Of a stretch of 64,000 nucleotides of DNA, positions 9,068 to 17,748 are shown in pieces. Numbering within the stretch: position 1 is the first letter of the stretch; every line of letters begins with the position of its first letter. The notes beneath the pieces are model-generated. The model had not been told where the DNA came from. It searched no databases and worked only from the letters and a program-made list of their open reading frames with translations. The position numbers and the translations under genes are program-made. This DNA comes from Nocardioides bruguierae (GTDB taxonomy: Bacteria > Actinomycetota > Actinomycetes > Propionibacteriales > Nocardioidaceae): contig NZ_JAMOIL010000005.1 of assembly GCF_023656415.1 (NCBI RefSeq), forward strand, positions 1-64,000. The letters run 5' to 3'.

Positions 9068-10111
9068 GTGGGACGAGTGGTGCGAGGACGAGCGTCAGGG
9101 CCCGGGAGGCCGGCGCGGCTGCTGACCGCGGGCCTGGTGGCAGTGCTGACGACGGCGCTCCTGGTGGGGCTGCCGTCGCCGGTCGCCGGGGACGACGAGC
9201 CGCTCGGCATCCCCGTCCACGACCTGCGGCCCGAGCGGCTCGAGCGCGGGCCCGACCGCACCGACGCGCACGTCGAGCTGCGACGGTTCACGATGGGCAG
9301 GACCATCCTGCACTTCGAGGGCCGGGCGCGCGTCCTCGTGGGCGCGGCACCCCTCGACCACAGTGAGGTCGCGGTGGTCGCGGTGCGCTCCCACGGCGTG
9401 TGGGACAAGTACCGGATCAACCCGAACGGGGGCTTCGCCCGCCTCCCGCTGGTCGGCAGCCCGTGGCGGTTCCGGCTCTCGGACGACGGCAGCACCCTGT
9501 GGCGGGTCGTCCACCGGGACCGGTGGCGCGACCGCCACCTCGTCGAGGTCTTCTCCACCGCGGGCGGCAGGCGCGTGGCCTCCCGCTTCTTCCCCGAGTC
9601 CTCGTGGGTGCTCGCGGGCGACGGGTCGCGGTACCTGATCAGCACCCCGGAGGGGACCCGGATCTGGAACATCGAGCGGGACACGGTCCGTGCGCACGTC
9701 CCGGTGCCGGGGCAGCCCACCTGGGTCCGGTGGAGCGCCGACCGGGTGCTCACCCGGGAGGACACGGGCACGTTCCCCGGCTGCTTCGTGCTCCGCCCGC
9801 TCACCGACCCCGAGGTCGAGCTGTGGCGTGAGTGCGAGCGCGGCATCTACGACGTCTCACCGGACGGCGCGCTGGTGCTGACCAAGAACTTCGACGTGGA
9901 CGGGGAGCCCCGCGAGCTGCGGCTGCACGACGACCACGGCACCCCGCTGGCCGACTTCGACCTGGGCTACGGCTGGATCCACTCCGTGTGGTGGGAGTCG
10001 GACGACACGTTCGTCCTGGACGTCTCCGGCATCGAGGCGCGCTCGGCGGTCCGTTGCACCGTCGACGGGTGCGAGCGCGCCGACCGGCTGATGCTCAGCC
10101 ACGCGTGGTGA
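9068..10111 (+). CDS. Secreted protein of unknown function, beta-propeller-like (paralog 1)
   Basis: I do not recognise a named family. The GTG start follows a good GGGGGAG ribosome site. An N-terminal signal peptide (LLTAGLVAVLTTALLVGLPSPVAG) is followed by about 305 residues rich in alternating Trp/Arg/Asp strand motifs such as GVWDKYRI, GTRIWNI, WVRWSADRVL and SPDGALVL. These resemble WD40/TolB-like blades. Four cysteines (FPGCFVL, WRECERG, VRCTVDGCERAD) suggest disulfides in an exported protein. Its neighbour at 10224 is a clear paralog: DLRPERLERG versus DVRPQQLERG, and LGYGWIHSVWWESDDTFV versus VGYGWIWTLGWEGDRTFV. Confidence 0.75.
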   Translation: MGRVVRGRASGPGRPARLLTAGLVAVLTTALLVGLPSPVAGDDEPLGIPVHDLRPERLERGPDRTDAHVELRRFTMGRTILHFEGRARVLVGAAPLDHSEVAVVAVRSHGVWDKYRINPNGGFARLPLVGSPWRFRLSDDGSTLWRVVHRDRWRDRHLVEVFSTAGGRRVASRFFPESSWVLAGDGSRYLISTPEGTRIWNIERDTVRAHVPVPGQPTWVRWSADRVLTREDTGTFPGCFVLRPLTDPEVELWRECERGIYDVSPDGALVLTKNFDVDGEPRELRLHDDHGTPLADFDLGYGWIHSVWWESDDTFVLDVSGIEARSAVRCTVDGCERADRLMLSHAW

Positions 10112-10223
10112 CCCGGGTCCACCCTCGGTTGCAACCACCTGCCCGTCGGCGGCGTCCTGTCACTGGGAGCCCGGCACCTCGGGCTCCGTCACCGGAGGCA
10201 TGAACCCCGCTCGGAGGACCGCC

Positions 10224-11264
10224 GTGCACCACTCACCGCTCGCCACCCTGCTCACTGCCCCGCGCCTGCGCCGCGGCCTGGGAGCCCTCGTCACCGCCCT
10301 GCTCGCCGCGCCGCTCGCCGGCGCCGCGGGGCTCCCCTCCGCGTCGGCCGCTGACGCACGCGGCGTCCCGGTCGTGGACGTCCGCCCGCAGCAGCTCGAG
10401 CGCGGCGTGGACCAGCGCCTGCCGCACCTCGACGGCAGGTTCCTCGTCATCGGCGGGCAGCGGGTGCGGCTGGTCGGGGACCAGCGGGTCCTCGTCGGGC
10501 ACGCCGGTGACGGCGAGGACACGCTCGCGGTCGTCGCCACCCGCCGCGACGGCACCTGGCGCACCCTGCGCGTGGACGCGGACGGGCGACGACGCCTCCT
10601 GCTGGAGGACGTGCAGCCCGGCACCCTGCGCCTCGTCGAGGGCGGCAGCGCCCTCCTGCGGGAACGCACGAGGAAGGGGGCGACGCAGCTGACCATGTTC
10701 GCGACCCGCACCGGCGACCGTCTCGCCCGGCGCTCCGTCGACGGGCTGCCCAGCGTCACCGGCGCCGACCGCACCCGCGTCCTGCTGGCGGACTGGTCGG
10801 GCGAGCGCACGCTCCTGTGGCGCTGGCGCGAGGGACGACGGGTCACCACGCTGCTCGACGAGATCGCCTACCGGGTCAGCTTCGAGGCCGGTCGGGTGGC
10901 CACCTTCACCGGTGACCCCTACCTGGACGGGTGCAGCGTCGTCCGGCCCCTCGACGACCTCGCGCGGACCCGCTGGCGCTCCTGCCAGGAGCGCGTGGAG
11001 TCGTTCAGCCCGGACGGCAGCCGCCTCCTGACGGTCCACATCCTCTCGGACGGGATGGGCCCGACCGAGGTCGACCTGCGGACCGGCCGTGGGCGCCACC
11101 TGCTGACCTACGACGTCGGGTACGGCTGGATCTGGACCCTCGGCTGGGAGGGCGACCGCACGTTCGTGGCCGACGTCGACGGACGACGCAAGGCCGCCAC
11201 GGTGCGGTGCCACGGCGCGTCGTGCGCGCGTGCGAGCGACCTGGAGCCGACGGCCGCGTCCTGA
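10224..11264 (+). CDS. Secreted protein of unknown function, beta-propeller-like (paralog 2)
   Basis: This is the tandem paralog of the preceding gene, about 346 aa, sharing layout, Cys positions (DGCSVV, WRSCQER, VRCHGASCARA) and the SPDGS..LLT and YGWIW motifs. A signal peptide with an SASA-A-type cleavage site precedes the mature part. The GTG at 10224 has GGAGG six bases upstream. An ATG at 10200 is in frame, but its GGAGG is only one base away. The 112-nt gap between the paralogs contains no clear terminator, so they may be co-transcribed. Function is unknown; surface or secreted binding proteins are plausible. Confidence 0.75.
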   Translation: MHHSPLATLLTAPRLRRGLGALVTALLAAPLAGAAGLPSASAADARGVPVVDVRPQQLERGVDQRLPHLDGRFLVIGGQRVRLVGDQRVLVGHAGDGEDTLAVVATRRDGTWRTLRVDADGRRRLLLEDVQPGTLRLVEGGSALLRERTRKGATQLTMFATRTGDRLARRSVDGLPSVTGADRTRVLLADWSGERTLLWRWREGRRVTTLLDEIAYRVSFEAGRVATFTGDPYLDGCSVVRPLDDLARTRWRSCQERVESFSPDGSRLLTVHILSDGMGPTEVDLRTGRGRHLLTYDVGYGWIWTLGWEGDRTFVADVDGRRKAATVRCHGASCARASDLEPTAAS

Positions 11265-11299
11265 GCAGCCGCCGGCTGTTCCAACCGGGCGTTGCTCAG
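11261..11299. terminator. Hairpin spanning both convergent stop codons
   Basis: CTGAGCA and TGCTCAG pair perfectly (7 bp), with imperfect GC-rich pairing inside. The left arm contains the TGA of the secreted-protein gene and the right arm contains the stop of the DoxX gene. It is a compact bidirectional terminator candidate. Confidence 0.4.
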
Positions 11300-11676
11300 C
11301 CGTCCAGGCCGCGGAAGGTGCGCCAGGTCGAGCGGATCATGGGCCACTGCATGGGCAGCCGCAGCACGGTCGCCACCTGGAGGCGACGGTCGCCGCGGCT
11401 GCCCCGGGCCACGGAGTCCTTGGCCATCTTGACGTTCGCCGGATAGACGGCCACGAGCAGCGCGGTGCTGGCCAGGGCGGCCGGCTTCCGGGTGGCCGGC
11501 ACGGCCATGCCCGCGGCGCACGCGATCTCCGCGACGCCGCTGGCCAGGATGAGCTCGCGGTGCTTGGGCAGCCACGACGGCATCACGGGCTCGAAGACCT
11601 CGGGGTGCTTGAGGTGGACGTACCCGCTCACGGCGAAGGCGGCAGCGACGACGGCGGAGGAGCGACTGAGTGCCAT
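11296..11676 (-). CDS. DoxX-family integral membrane protein
   Basis: This is a small 126-aa membrane protein with about four hydrophobic segments: RSSAVVAAAFAVSGYVHL at the start, then ILASGVAEIACAAGMAV, then AALASTALLVAVYPANV and a short C-terminal amphipathic stretch. The Tyr-Pro-Ala-Asn-Val motif and the helix spacing match the DoxX/DoxD-like family (COG4270). Family members are poorly characterised; links to redox membrane complexes have been described in mycobacteria. The ATG at 11676 begins just before the first helix. It stands alone between the convergent secreted gene and the acetyltransferase. Confidence 0.8.
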   Translation of the reverse strand: MALSRSSAVVAAAFAVSGYVHLKHPEVFEPVMPSWLPKHRELILASGVAEIACAAGMAVPATRKPAALASTALLVAVYPANVKMAKDSVARGSRGDRRLQVATVLRLPMQWPMIRSTWRTFRGLDG

Positions 11677-11704
11677 GCCTCCGACCTTACTCGCCGGTAA
11701 CCGA

Positions 11705-12550
11705 TCAGAACATCACGGTGGAGAAACGGCGGGTCTCACGGAACCCGACCCGCTCGTAGGCCTTGCGGGCGGGCGCGTTCCACTCGTTGACGTACAGGCT
11801 GACGGTCGGTGCCACGTCCCGACGGACGAGGTCGACGACCGCGGCCATGCCGCGGGTGGCGAGGCCCTCGCCACGGCGCTGCGGGTCGACCCAGACGCCC
11901 TGGACCTGCGCGGCCGTCGCGGACGCGCAGGCGACCTCGGCCTTGAAGACCAGCCGGCCGCCCTCGAACTTGGCGAACGACCAGCCGCGCCCCACGAGCT
12001 GGGCGACGCGGGCGCGGTACATGTCCGAGCCGCCGCCGGCCTCCGGGGAGACGCCGACCTCCTCGGTGTACATGGCCACGCAGGCCGGGTACAGCAGGTC
12101 CATGTCGTGTCGGGTCGTGCGACGGACGCCGGGGTCGGGCTCGACCAGCGGCGCGGAGCCGATCTCCAGGTGCGGCTGCATCCAGCGCAGCTCGCGCGGG
12201 CGGCCCCACGCGTGGCCGACCGCCCGCCAGAACGGGTCGACGGCCTCGTGCGGCCCGACGATCGTGGAGACCGTGCGCGACCGGCCGGCGGCGCGCTGCG
12301 CGAAGGCACGGGCGTCGTCCGGGGTCGCCTGGATCGGCACCAGGTTCGCGCCCACGTGGCAGGCGGCGACGAGCGAGCCGTCCGCGAACCGGCCCCAGAC
12401 CTCCCCGCCGAGCCAGCGGGGCTCGAGGTTGGTCGTGCGGGCGCGGTACTCGGCGAAGACGTTGACCACCGGGTCCTGACCGACGAGGTCGAGGAACTCG
12501 TCCAGGTCGGCGGGCCCGAGCGGTCGGACCCCGTGGCGGGTGGTCAGCAC
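11705..12550 (-). CDS. GNAT acetyltransferase with N-terminal DUF4081
   Basis: The 281-aa protein has two parts. The N-terminal DUF4081 half (about 1-135) contains LGPADLDEFLDLVGQDPVVN, ARTTNLEPRWLGGEVWG and GPHEAVDPFW. The C-terminal GNAT fold has the acetyl-CoA motif VQGVWVDPQRRGEGLATRGM and a final YVNEWNAPARKAYERVGF typical of beta-5/alpha-4. The family is confined to Actinobacteria and in many genomes lies just after ispG, as here. The substrate is unknown; an amino group on a small molecule or protein is expected. Confidence 0.88.
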   Translation of the reverse strand: MLTTRHGVRPLGPADLDEFLDLVGQDPVVNVFAEYRARTTNLEPRWLGGEVWGRFADGSLVAACHVGANLVPIQATPDDARAFAQRAAGRSRTVSTIVGPHEAVDPFWRAVGHAWGRPRELRWMQPHLEIGSAPLVEPDPGVRRTTRHDMDLLYPACVAMYTEEVGVSPEAGGGSDMYRARVAQLVGRGWSFAKFEGGRLVFKAEVACASATAAQVQGVWVDPQRRGEGLATRGMAAVVDLVRRDVAPTVSLYVNEWNAPARKAYERVGFRETRRFSTVMF

Positions 12551-12598
12551 GGACTCACCCTACGTGCTCCCCGACCTCCCCGGGTCTCACCCCGTGAC

Positions 12599-12620
12599 GG
12601 CCGGACCGGTGCGGTCGGCC
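12599..12620 (-). terminator. Hairpin between ispG and the acetyltransferase
   Basis: GGCC(G)GACCG and CGGTCGGCC pair over 9 bp with one bulged G around a GTG turn. A second small stem GGCGCC-GGTGAT-GGCGCC lies at 12641-12658, closer to the ispG stop. Either could end the ispG transcript. Confidence 0.4.
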
Positions 12621-12667
12621 CGCCTCGTCCGAGCCCTGCCGGCGCCGGTGATGGCGCCGCCCTGACG

Positions 12668-13819
<1,152 letters not shown>

Positions 13820-13892
13820 GGCAGCCAATCTACCCACCCGTCCCCCGCTCCCCCGCACCCCGTCGGTGGTGGGTGGGGCGAGGGGCGCGGGC

Positions 13893-13939
13893 GGACGTCA
13901 TACGGAGCGGAGGCAGTCCCCCTCAGATGCATGACGTCC
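13893..13939. repeat. 47-bp hairpin repeat, copy A
   Basis: The outer arms are GGACGTCATAC and GCATGACGTCC (one mismatch). Between them lie GAG...CTC and an inner stem GGAG-GCA-GTCC with one mismatch. The length is identical to copies B (13955) and C (15080). It is located upstream of ispG. Confidence 0.85.
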
Positions 13940-13954
13940 ACCCCGCGGCCATCG

Positions 13955-14001
13955 GGACGTCATACGGAGCGGAGGCGCACTCCCTCAGATGTATGACGTC
14001 C
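13955..14001. repeat. 47-bp hairpin repeat, copy B
   Basis: The outer arms GGACGTCATAC/GTATGACGTCC are a perfect 11-bp match. The inner stem is GGAG-GCGCA-CTCC, perfectly paired. It is in the same orientation as copy A, 15 bp away, and lies 21 bp beyond the DUF559 stop codon. Confidence 0.88.
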
Positions 14002-14022
14002 CGGGTCGACTCTCCGGTCGCG

Positions 14023-14958
14023 TCAGGCGGCCAAGGGTCGGCGGTCGGCGATCGCCCGAGCGATCTGGTCGTAGAACTCGTCAGGAGCGAGGCGAAGACC
14101 CAGCAACGGGAGACGCAGGACGGTGTCGCCGGCGAGCGCCAGCGCGTTCTGACGCAACGCATCGGCGACGACGTTCTCTGCCCACTGGTGGTGGATGCCG
14201 TCGATCTCGACCACCAGGCCGAGCTCCGGCCAGTAGAGGTCGAGGACGTAGCGGCCGCGAGAGTCCCGGCGCAGGTGCTGTCGCGACGGCTCGGGCAGCC
14301 CGCGTCTGCGCAGCTCGCGAGCCACGTCGAGCTCTCCGAGCGAACGGACGCCGTCCAGCAGGTCGTTGACCAGCGCGTGCAGGAGGAGCCGCCGCTTGTC
14401 GCGTCGGACGCGCAGCAGCTCCCGAGCGACGTCCTCGACCCGGGCCACCGACTGCTGGACGGCCATCGTCACCACGAGCGACGCCTCCTTGTCGGTGCGC
14501 GCCCACAGCCCCGCACGGACCGCGGCCACCGCCGGCCTGGTGCGGGGCGTCCCGGGCGCATCTGCGACATCGCCGGCTGCCCACCGCCGGGTCTGGCGGA
14601 TGTCGTAGGCGCGCGTTCGTCGGATGCGCGCGCCGCGAGGCACCGACACCCGGACCGACGGGGAGCGGAATCTCTCGAGACCGGACGCCTGCAACGACGC
14701 GGCACCATCGAGCACCGCCCGGGGCCCGCCCGACAAGACCGCTGCCCAACGGTGGCCGTCGTCGGTCATCGGTCCGCAGTGAACCGCCACCACCTGGCTG
14801 GTCACCCGCCGCCAGCGACCCTGCTTGACCTCACGAACGATCAGCCAGCGTGGCATCCCGAGCGAGTAGGCCTGGCGTCGTCCGAGGGCTCCGCCCTGTG
14901 CCTCACCCAGCGCACGTGCTCGGGCCAGGACGGGATCGTCGAAGCGCCATCTGTGCAT
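14023..14958 (-). CDS. DUF559 / AbiEi-antitoxin-like N-terminal domain protein (Vsr-fold endonuclease-like)
   Basis: This is a family common in high-GC actinobacteria, of unproven function. From the ATG at 14958 (AGGG 8 nt upstream) it is 311 aa. The N-terminal part (1-60) has a winged-helix-like segment with ALGRRQAYSLGMPRWLIVREVKQGRWRR, shared with AbiEi-type antitoxins. The C-terminal part (about 230-300) has YVLDLYWPELGLVVEIDG with nearby His-His-Gln-Trp, as in DUF559/Vsr-like nucleases (Asp...Glu-Ile-Asp). An upstream ATG at 15000 adds 14 residues but lacks a ribosome site. No cognate toxin gene is adjacent. It is bracketed by 47-bp hairpin repeats, suggesting an inserted unit. Confidence 0.72.
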   Translation of the reverse strand: MHRWRFDDPVLARARALGEAQGGALGRRQAYSLGMPRWLIVREVKQGRWRRVTSQVVAVHCGPMTDDGHRWAAVLSGGPRAVLDGAASLQASGLERFRSPSVRVSVPRGARIRRTRAYDIRQTRRWAAGDVADAPGTPRTRPAVAAVRAGLWARTDKEASLVVTMAVQQSVARVEDVARELLRVRRDKRRLLLHALVNDLLDGVRSLGELDVARELRRRGLPEPSRQHLRRDSRGRYVLDLYWPELGLVVEIDGIHHQWAENVVADALRQNALALAGDTVLRLPLLGLRLAPDEFYDQIARAIADRRPLAA

Positions 14959-15079
14959 GCCACCGACCCTGGTACCGATGTCGCCGTCACGGCCGACCAT
15001 CGATGCGGCCTGTGGAGGACGGCGCGCACCGGCCCTCCTGTGGGTGGTTGCCGGCCCGCGCGCCCGTCCGTCACCACGC

Positions 15080-15126
15080 GGACGTCATACGGAGCGGACG
15101 CAGTCCCCCTCAGATGTATGACGTCC
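15080..15126. repeat. 47-bp hairpin repeat, copy C
   Basis: The outer arms GGACGTCATAC/GTATGACGTCC match perfectly. The inner stem is GGAC-GCA-GTCC, perfect, with GAG/CTC in between. Compared with copy B the inner pair changed from G-C to C-G on both sides, which is a compensatory change. It lies between rseP and the DUF559 start. Confidence 0.88.
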
Positions 15127-15153
15127 CGCGGCAGCCGAGGAGAAGGCGGAGGG

Positions 15154-16536
15154 TCAGAGGGACGTCTGCACCGGCGCGACGATGTCGCCGACGATCAGGA
15201 CGACCCCCATCACGAGGATGGCCGAGCCGACGACGTAGGCGACCGGGAGCAGCTTGGCGGCGTCCACGTAGCCGGGGTCGGGACGGCGGCGGAGCCGGGC
15301 GAGGCCGCGGCGCAGGCCCTCCCACAGGGCGGAGGCGATGTGCCCGCCGTCCAGCGGCAGCAGCGGGATGAAGTTGAACAGCCCGATGAAGAAGTTGAAC
15401 AGCGCCACGAGCGTCACGAGCGAGGCGAGCCGGTCGGCGACCGGGATCGTCTGCGCGGAGGAGACCTCGCCGGCGATGCGGCCACCGCCGACGATCGAGA
15501 CCGGGCTGTCGATGGCCCGGTCCTCGATGCCCACGATCGCCTTGGCGACGCCCCAGACCTTCACCGGCAGGTGCGCCATCGCCTGGACCACGTCGACGGC
15601 CATGCCGCCCATCTGGTCGAGGGTGAACAGCACGCCACCGGTGGTGACCACCAGGTGCTGGGTCGGGGTGATGCCGAGGAAGCCGACCTGGGTGAGGGTC
15701 TCGTCGGTCACCGACGTGGGTCGCGCCTGCACGGTGGTGGAGGTCTCGCCGGTCAGCGTCCGGCCGTCGCGCTCGTAGGTGATCACGGCGTCGCCGCCGG
15801 AGTTCTCCCGGATCAGGGTGCGCAGCTGCTCCCACGAGGTGATCGCGGTGCCGTTGAAGGCGGTGATGGTGTCCCCGGGCAGCAGCCCCGCCTCGGCGGC
15901 GGGGCTGGCGGGGTCGGAGGCGGTGCAGTCGCGCGAGCCGTCCTCGTAGGGGATGACGCACGCGGAGACCGTCTCGACGGTCGGGGCGCCGGCGTCCACC
16001 TCGTAGGTGCGCTGGCCGTAGGTGGAGAAGACGAGCAGGAGCAGCACGAAGGCGATGAGCACGTTGACCGTGGGACCGCCGGCCATCACCACGACCTTCT
16101 TCCACCACGGCAGGCGGTAGAAGAGCCGGTCGACGTCCTCGGGCTGCACGAGCTCCCACTCGGCGGCGCGGGCGTCGGAGATCAGCTGGGTGAACATGCC
16201 GGTGTTGGACTTGCGCACCTTCACCGCGGTCTCGCCCGACGGCAGCGTCTCGATGCTCTCGCCGCCGGCCAGGTGGTCACCGAGGTCGTCGGAGGCCCCG
16301 GGCGGCAGCATCCCGACGATCTTGACGTAGCCACCGAGCGGGATCGCCTTGAGGCCGTACTCGGTCTCCCCGATCCGCTTGCTCCAGACCGTGGGCCCGA
16401 AGCCGATGAAGTACTGGCTGACCTTGCAGCCGAAGAGCTTGGCGGGCGTGAGGTGGCCCAGCTCGTGCAACCCGATCGAGACCAGGATCGAGAGCACGAA
16501 CACGACCACCCCGAGGGTGTAGAGCAGGGCGGTCAT
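15154..16536 (-). CDS. rseP: Site-2 membrane metalloprotease RseP/Rip1 (M50)
   Basis: This is an intramembrane zinc protease that releases anti-sigma factors and clears remnant signal peptides. The 460-aa protein starts with a hydrophobic helix carrying the zinc motif HELGH (residues about 24-28). A central periplasm-facing PDZ domain (about 180-280) has GLLPGDTITAFNG. The second catalytic motif is NFIPLLPLDGGH, in the last-but-one helix. The start overlaps the dxr stop by one base (TGATG), so the pair is coupled. The dxr-rseP-ispG order is conserved in actinobacteria. Confidence 0.95.
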   Translation of the reverse strand: MTALLYTLGVVVFVLSILVSIGLHELGHLTPAKLFGCKVSQYFIGFGPTVWSKRIGETEYGLKAIPLGGYVKIVGMLPPGASDDLGDHLAGGESIETLPSGETAVKVRKSNTGMFTQLISDARAAEWELVQPEDVDRLFYRLPWWKKVVVMAGGPTVNVLIAFVLLLLVFSTYGQRTYEVDAGAPTVETVSACVIPYEDGSRDCTASDPASPAAEAGLLPGDTITAFNGTAITSWEQLRTLIRENSGGDAVITYERDGRTLTGETSTTVQARPTSVTDETLTQVGFLGITPTQHLVVTTGGVLFTLDQMGGMAVDVVQAMAHLPVKVWGVAKAIVGIEDRAIDSPVSIVGGGRIAGEVSSAQTIPVADRLASLVTLVALFNFFIGLFNFIPLLPLDGGHIASALWEGLRRGLARLRRRPDPGYVDAAKLLPVAYVVGSAILVMGVVLIVGDIVAPVQTSL

Positions 16537-17693
16537 CAAGCGGCTCCGTGGTTCTTCTCGATCCGGGTGCGTGCCTCCCCACGGGCCCACGCGTCGGCCG
16601 CGAGGACGTCGTCGAGGGAAGGCCTGTTCGAGCGTACGTCGTGCGTGGCAAGAACATCGGCCACCACGTCCACGATCTGCGGGAACGAGAGGCGTCCGCC
16701 GTGGAACGCGGCCACGCACTCCTCGTTGGCCGCGTTGTAGACGGCAGGGGCGGTGCCGCCCGCGACGCCGGCCTCGCGGGCCAGGCGGACGGCGGGGAAG
16801 GCCTCCTCGTCCAGCGGCTCGAAGCGCCAGTCGGCGGCCTTGGTCCAGTCGACGGGAGTCTCGGCGTCGGGCACCCGGTCGGGCCAGCCCAGGCCGAGCG
16901 CGATCGGCACGAGCATGGTCGGCAGCCCGATCTGGGCGACGACGGCACCGTCGGTGAACTCGACCATCGAGTGGATGTACTGCTGCGGGTGCACCACCAC
17001 GTCGATGGCCTCGAACGGCACGTCGAAGAGCAGGTGCGCCTCGATCACCTCCAGGCCCTTGTTCACCAGCGTCGCCGAGTTCGTGGTGATGACGGTGCCC
17101 ATCGCGAAGTTCGGGTGCGCCAGCGCCTGCGCCGGGGTGACCTCGGCGAGCTGCTCGCGGGTGCGGCCGCGGAACGGGCCGCCCGACGCGGTCACCACCA
17201 GGCGCCGCACCTCGGCCGCCGAGCCCGCCCGCAGCGACTGCGCGATGGCCGAGTGCTCGGAGTCGACCGGCACGATCTGCCCCGGCCGCGCCCGCTCCTT
17301 GACCAGCGGACCGCCGATGATCAGCGACTCCTTGTTCGCCAGCGCGAGCGTGTTGCCGGCGTCCAGCGCCGCCAGCGTCGGGCGCAGCCCCACGGCGCCG
17401 GTGATGCCGTTGAGGACGACGTCGCACTCCTGTGCCGCGGCCTCCACCGAGGCGGACTCCCCCAGCCCGCTGAACGCGGGGGCGAACTCCTCGACCTGGG
17501 CGGCGAACAGGTCCGGGTGCGACCCGCCCGCGGTCAGGCCGACGACCCGGAACCGGTCGGGGTTGGCGCGGACGAGGTCCAGCGCCTGCGTCCCGATGGA
17601 GCCGGTCGAGCCGAGGACCACCACGTCGCGCCGCTCGGGCGGCGTGGCTCCGCTCGTCGGGGAGTCGGAGGGGGACGGTGTCGCGCTGCTCAC
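16536..17693 (-). CDS. dxr: 1-deoxy-D-xylulose-5-phosphate reductoisomerase
   Basis: Dxr converts DXP to MEP, the first committed step of the MEP isoprenoid pathway, using NADPH. The product is 385 aa from the GTG at 17693, which has AGGA 7 nt upstream. A GTG at 17699 is also in frame but too close to that site. The NADPH-binding motif VVLGSTGSIGTQALDLV follows a 20-residue Ser/Pro leader. The substrate loop EHSAIAQSLR, SGGPFRG and HPNFAMG are present. It is divergent from the Na+/H+ antiporter gene, so the 55-nt gap carries promoters for both or for one. Confidence 0.96.
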   Translation of the reverse strand: MSSATPSPSDSPTSGATPPERRDVVVLGSTGSIGTQALDLVRANPDRFRVVGLTAGGSHPDLFAAQVEEFAPAFSGLGESASVEAAAQECDVVLNGITGAVGLRPTLAALDAGNTLALANKESLIIGGPLVKERARPGQIVPVDSEHSAIAQSLRAGSAAEVRRLVVTASGGPFRGRTREQLAEVTPAQALAHPNFAMGTVITTNSATLVNKGLEVIEAHLLFDVPFEAIDVVVHPQQYIHSMVEFTDGAVVAQIGLPTMLVPIALGLGWPDRVPDAETPVDWTKAADWRFEPLDEEAFPAVRLAREAGVAGGTAPAVYNAANEECVAAFHGGRLSFPQIVDVVADVLATHDVRSNRPSLDDVLAADAWARGEARTRIEKNHGAA

Positions 17694-17748
17694 GGCCACA
17701 TCCTGGCAGCCCGGTGGACGTGCCCGCCGACCCGGCATCATCGAGGAC

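Noticed and set aside
14023..14958. DUF559 gene as part of a type IV toxin-antitoxin pair
   Set aside because: The N-terminal helix-turn-helix is AbiEi-like, but no AbiEii-type nucleotidyltransferase or other toxin gene lies next to it; only repeats and core genes do.
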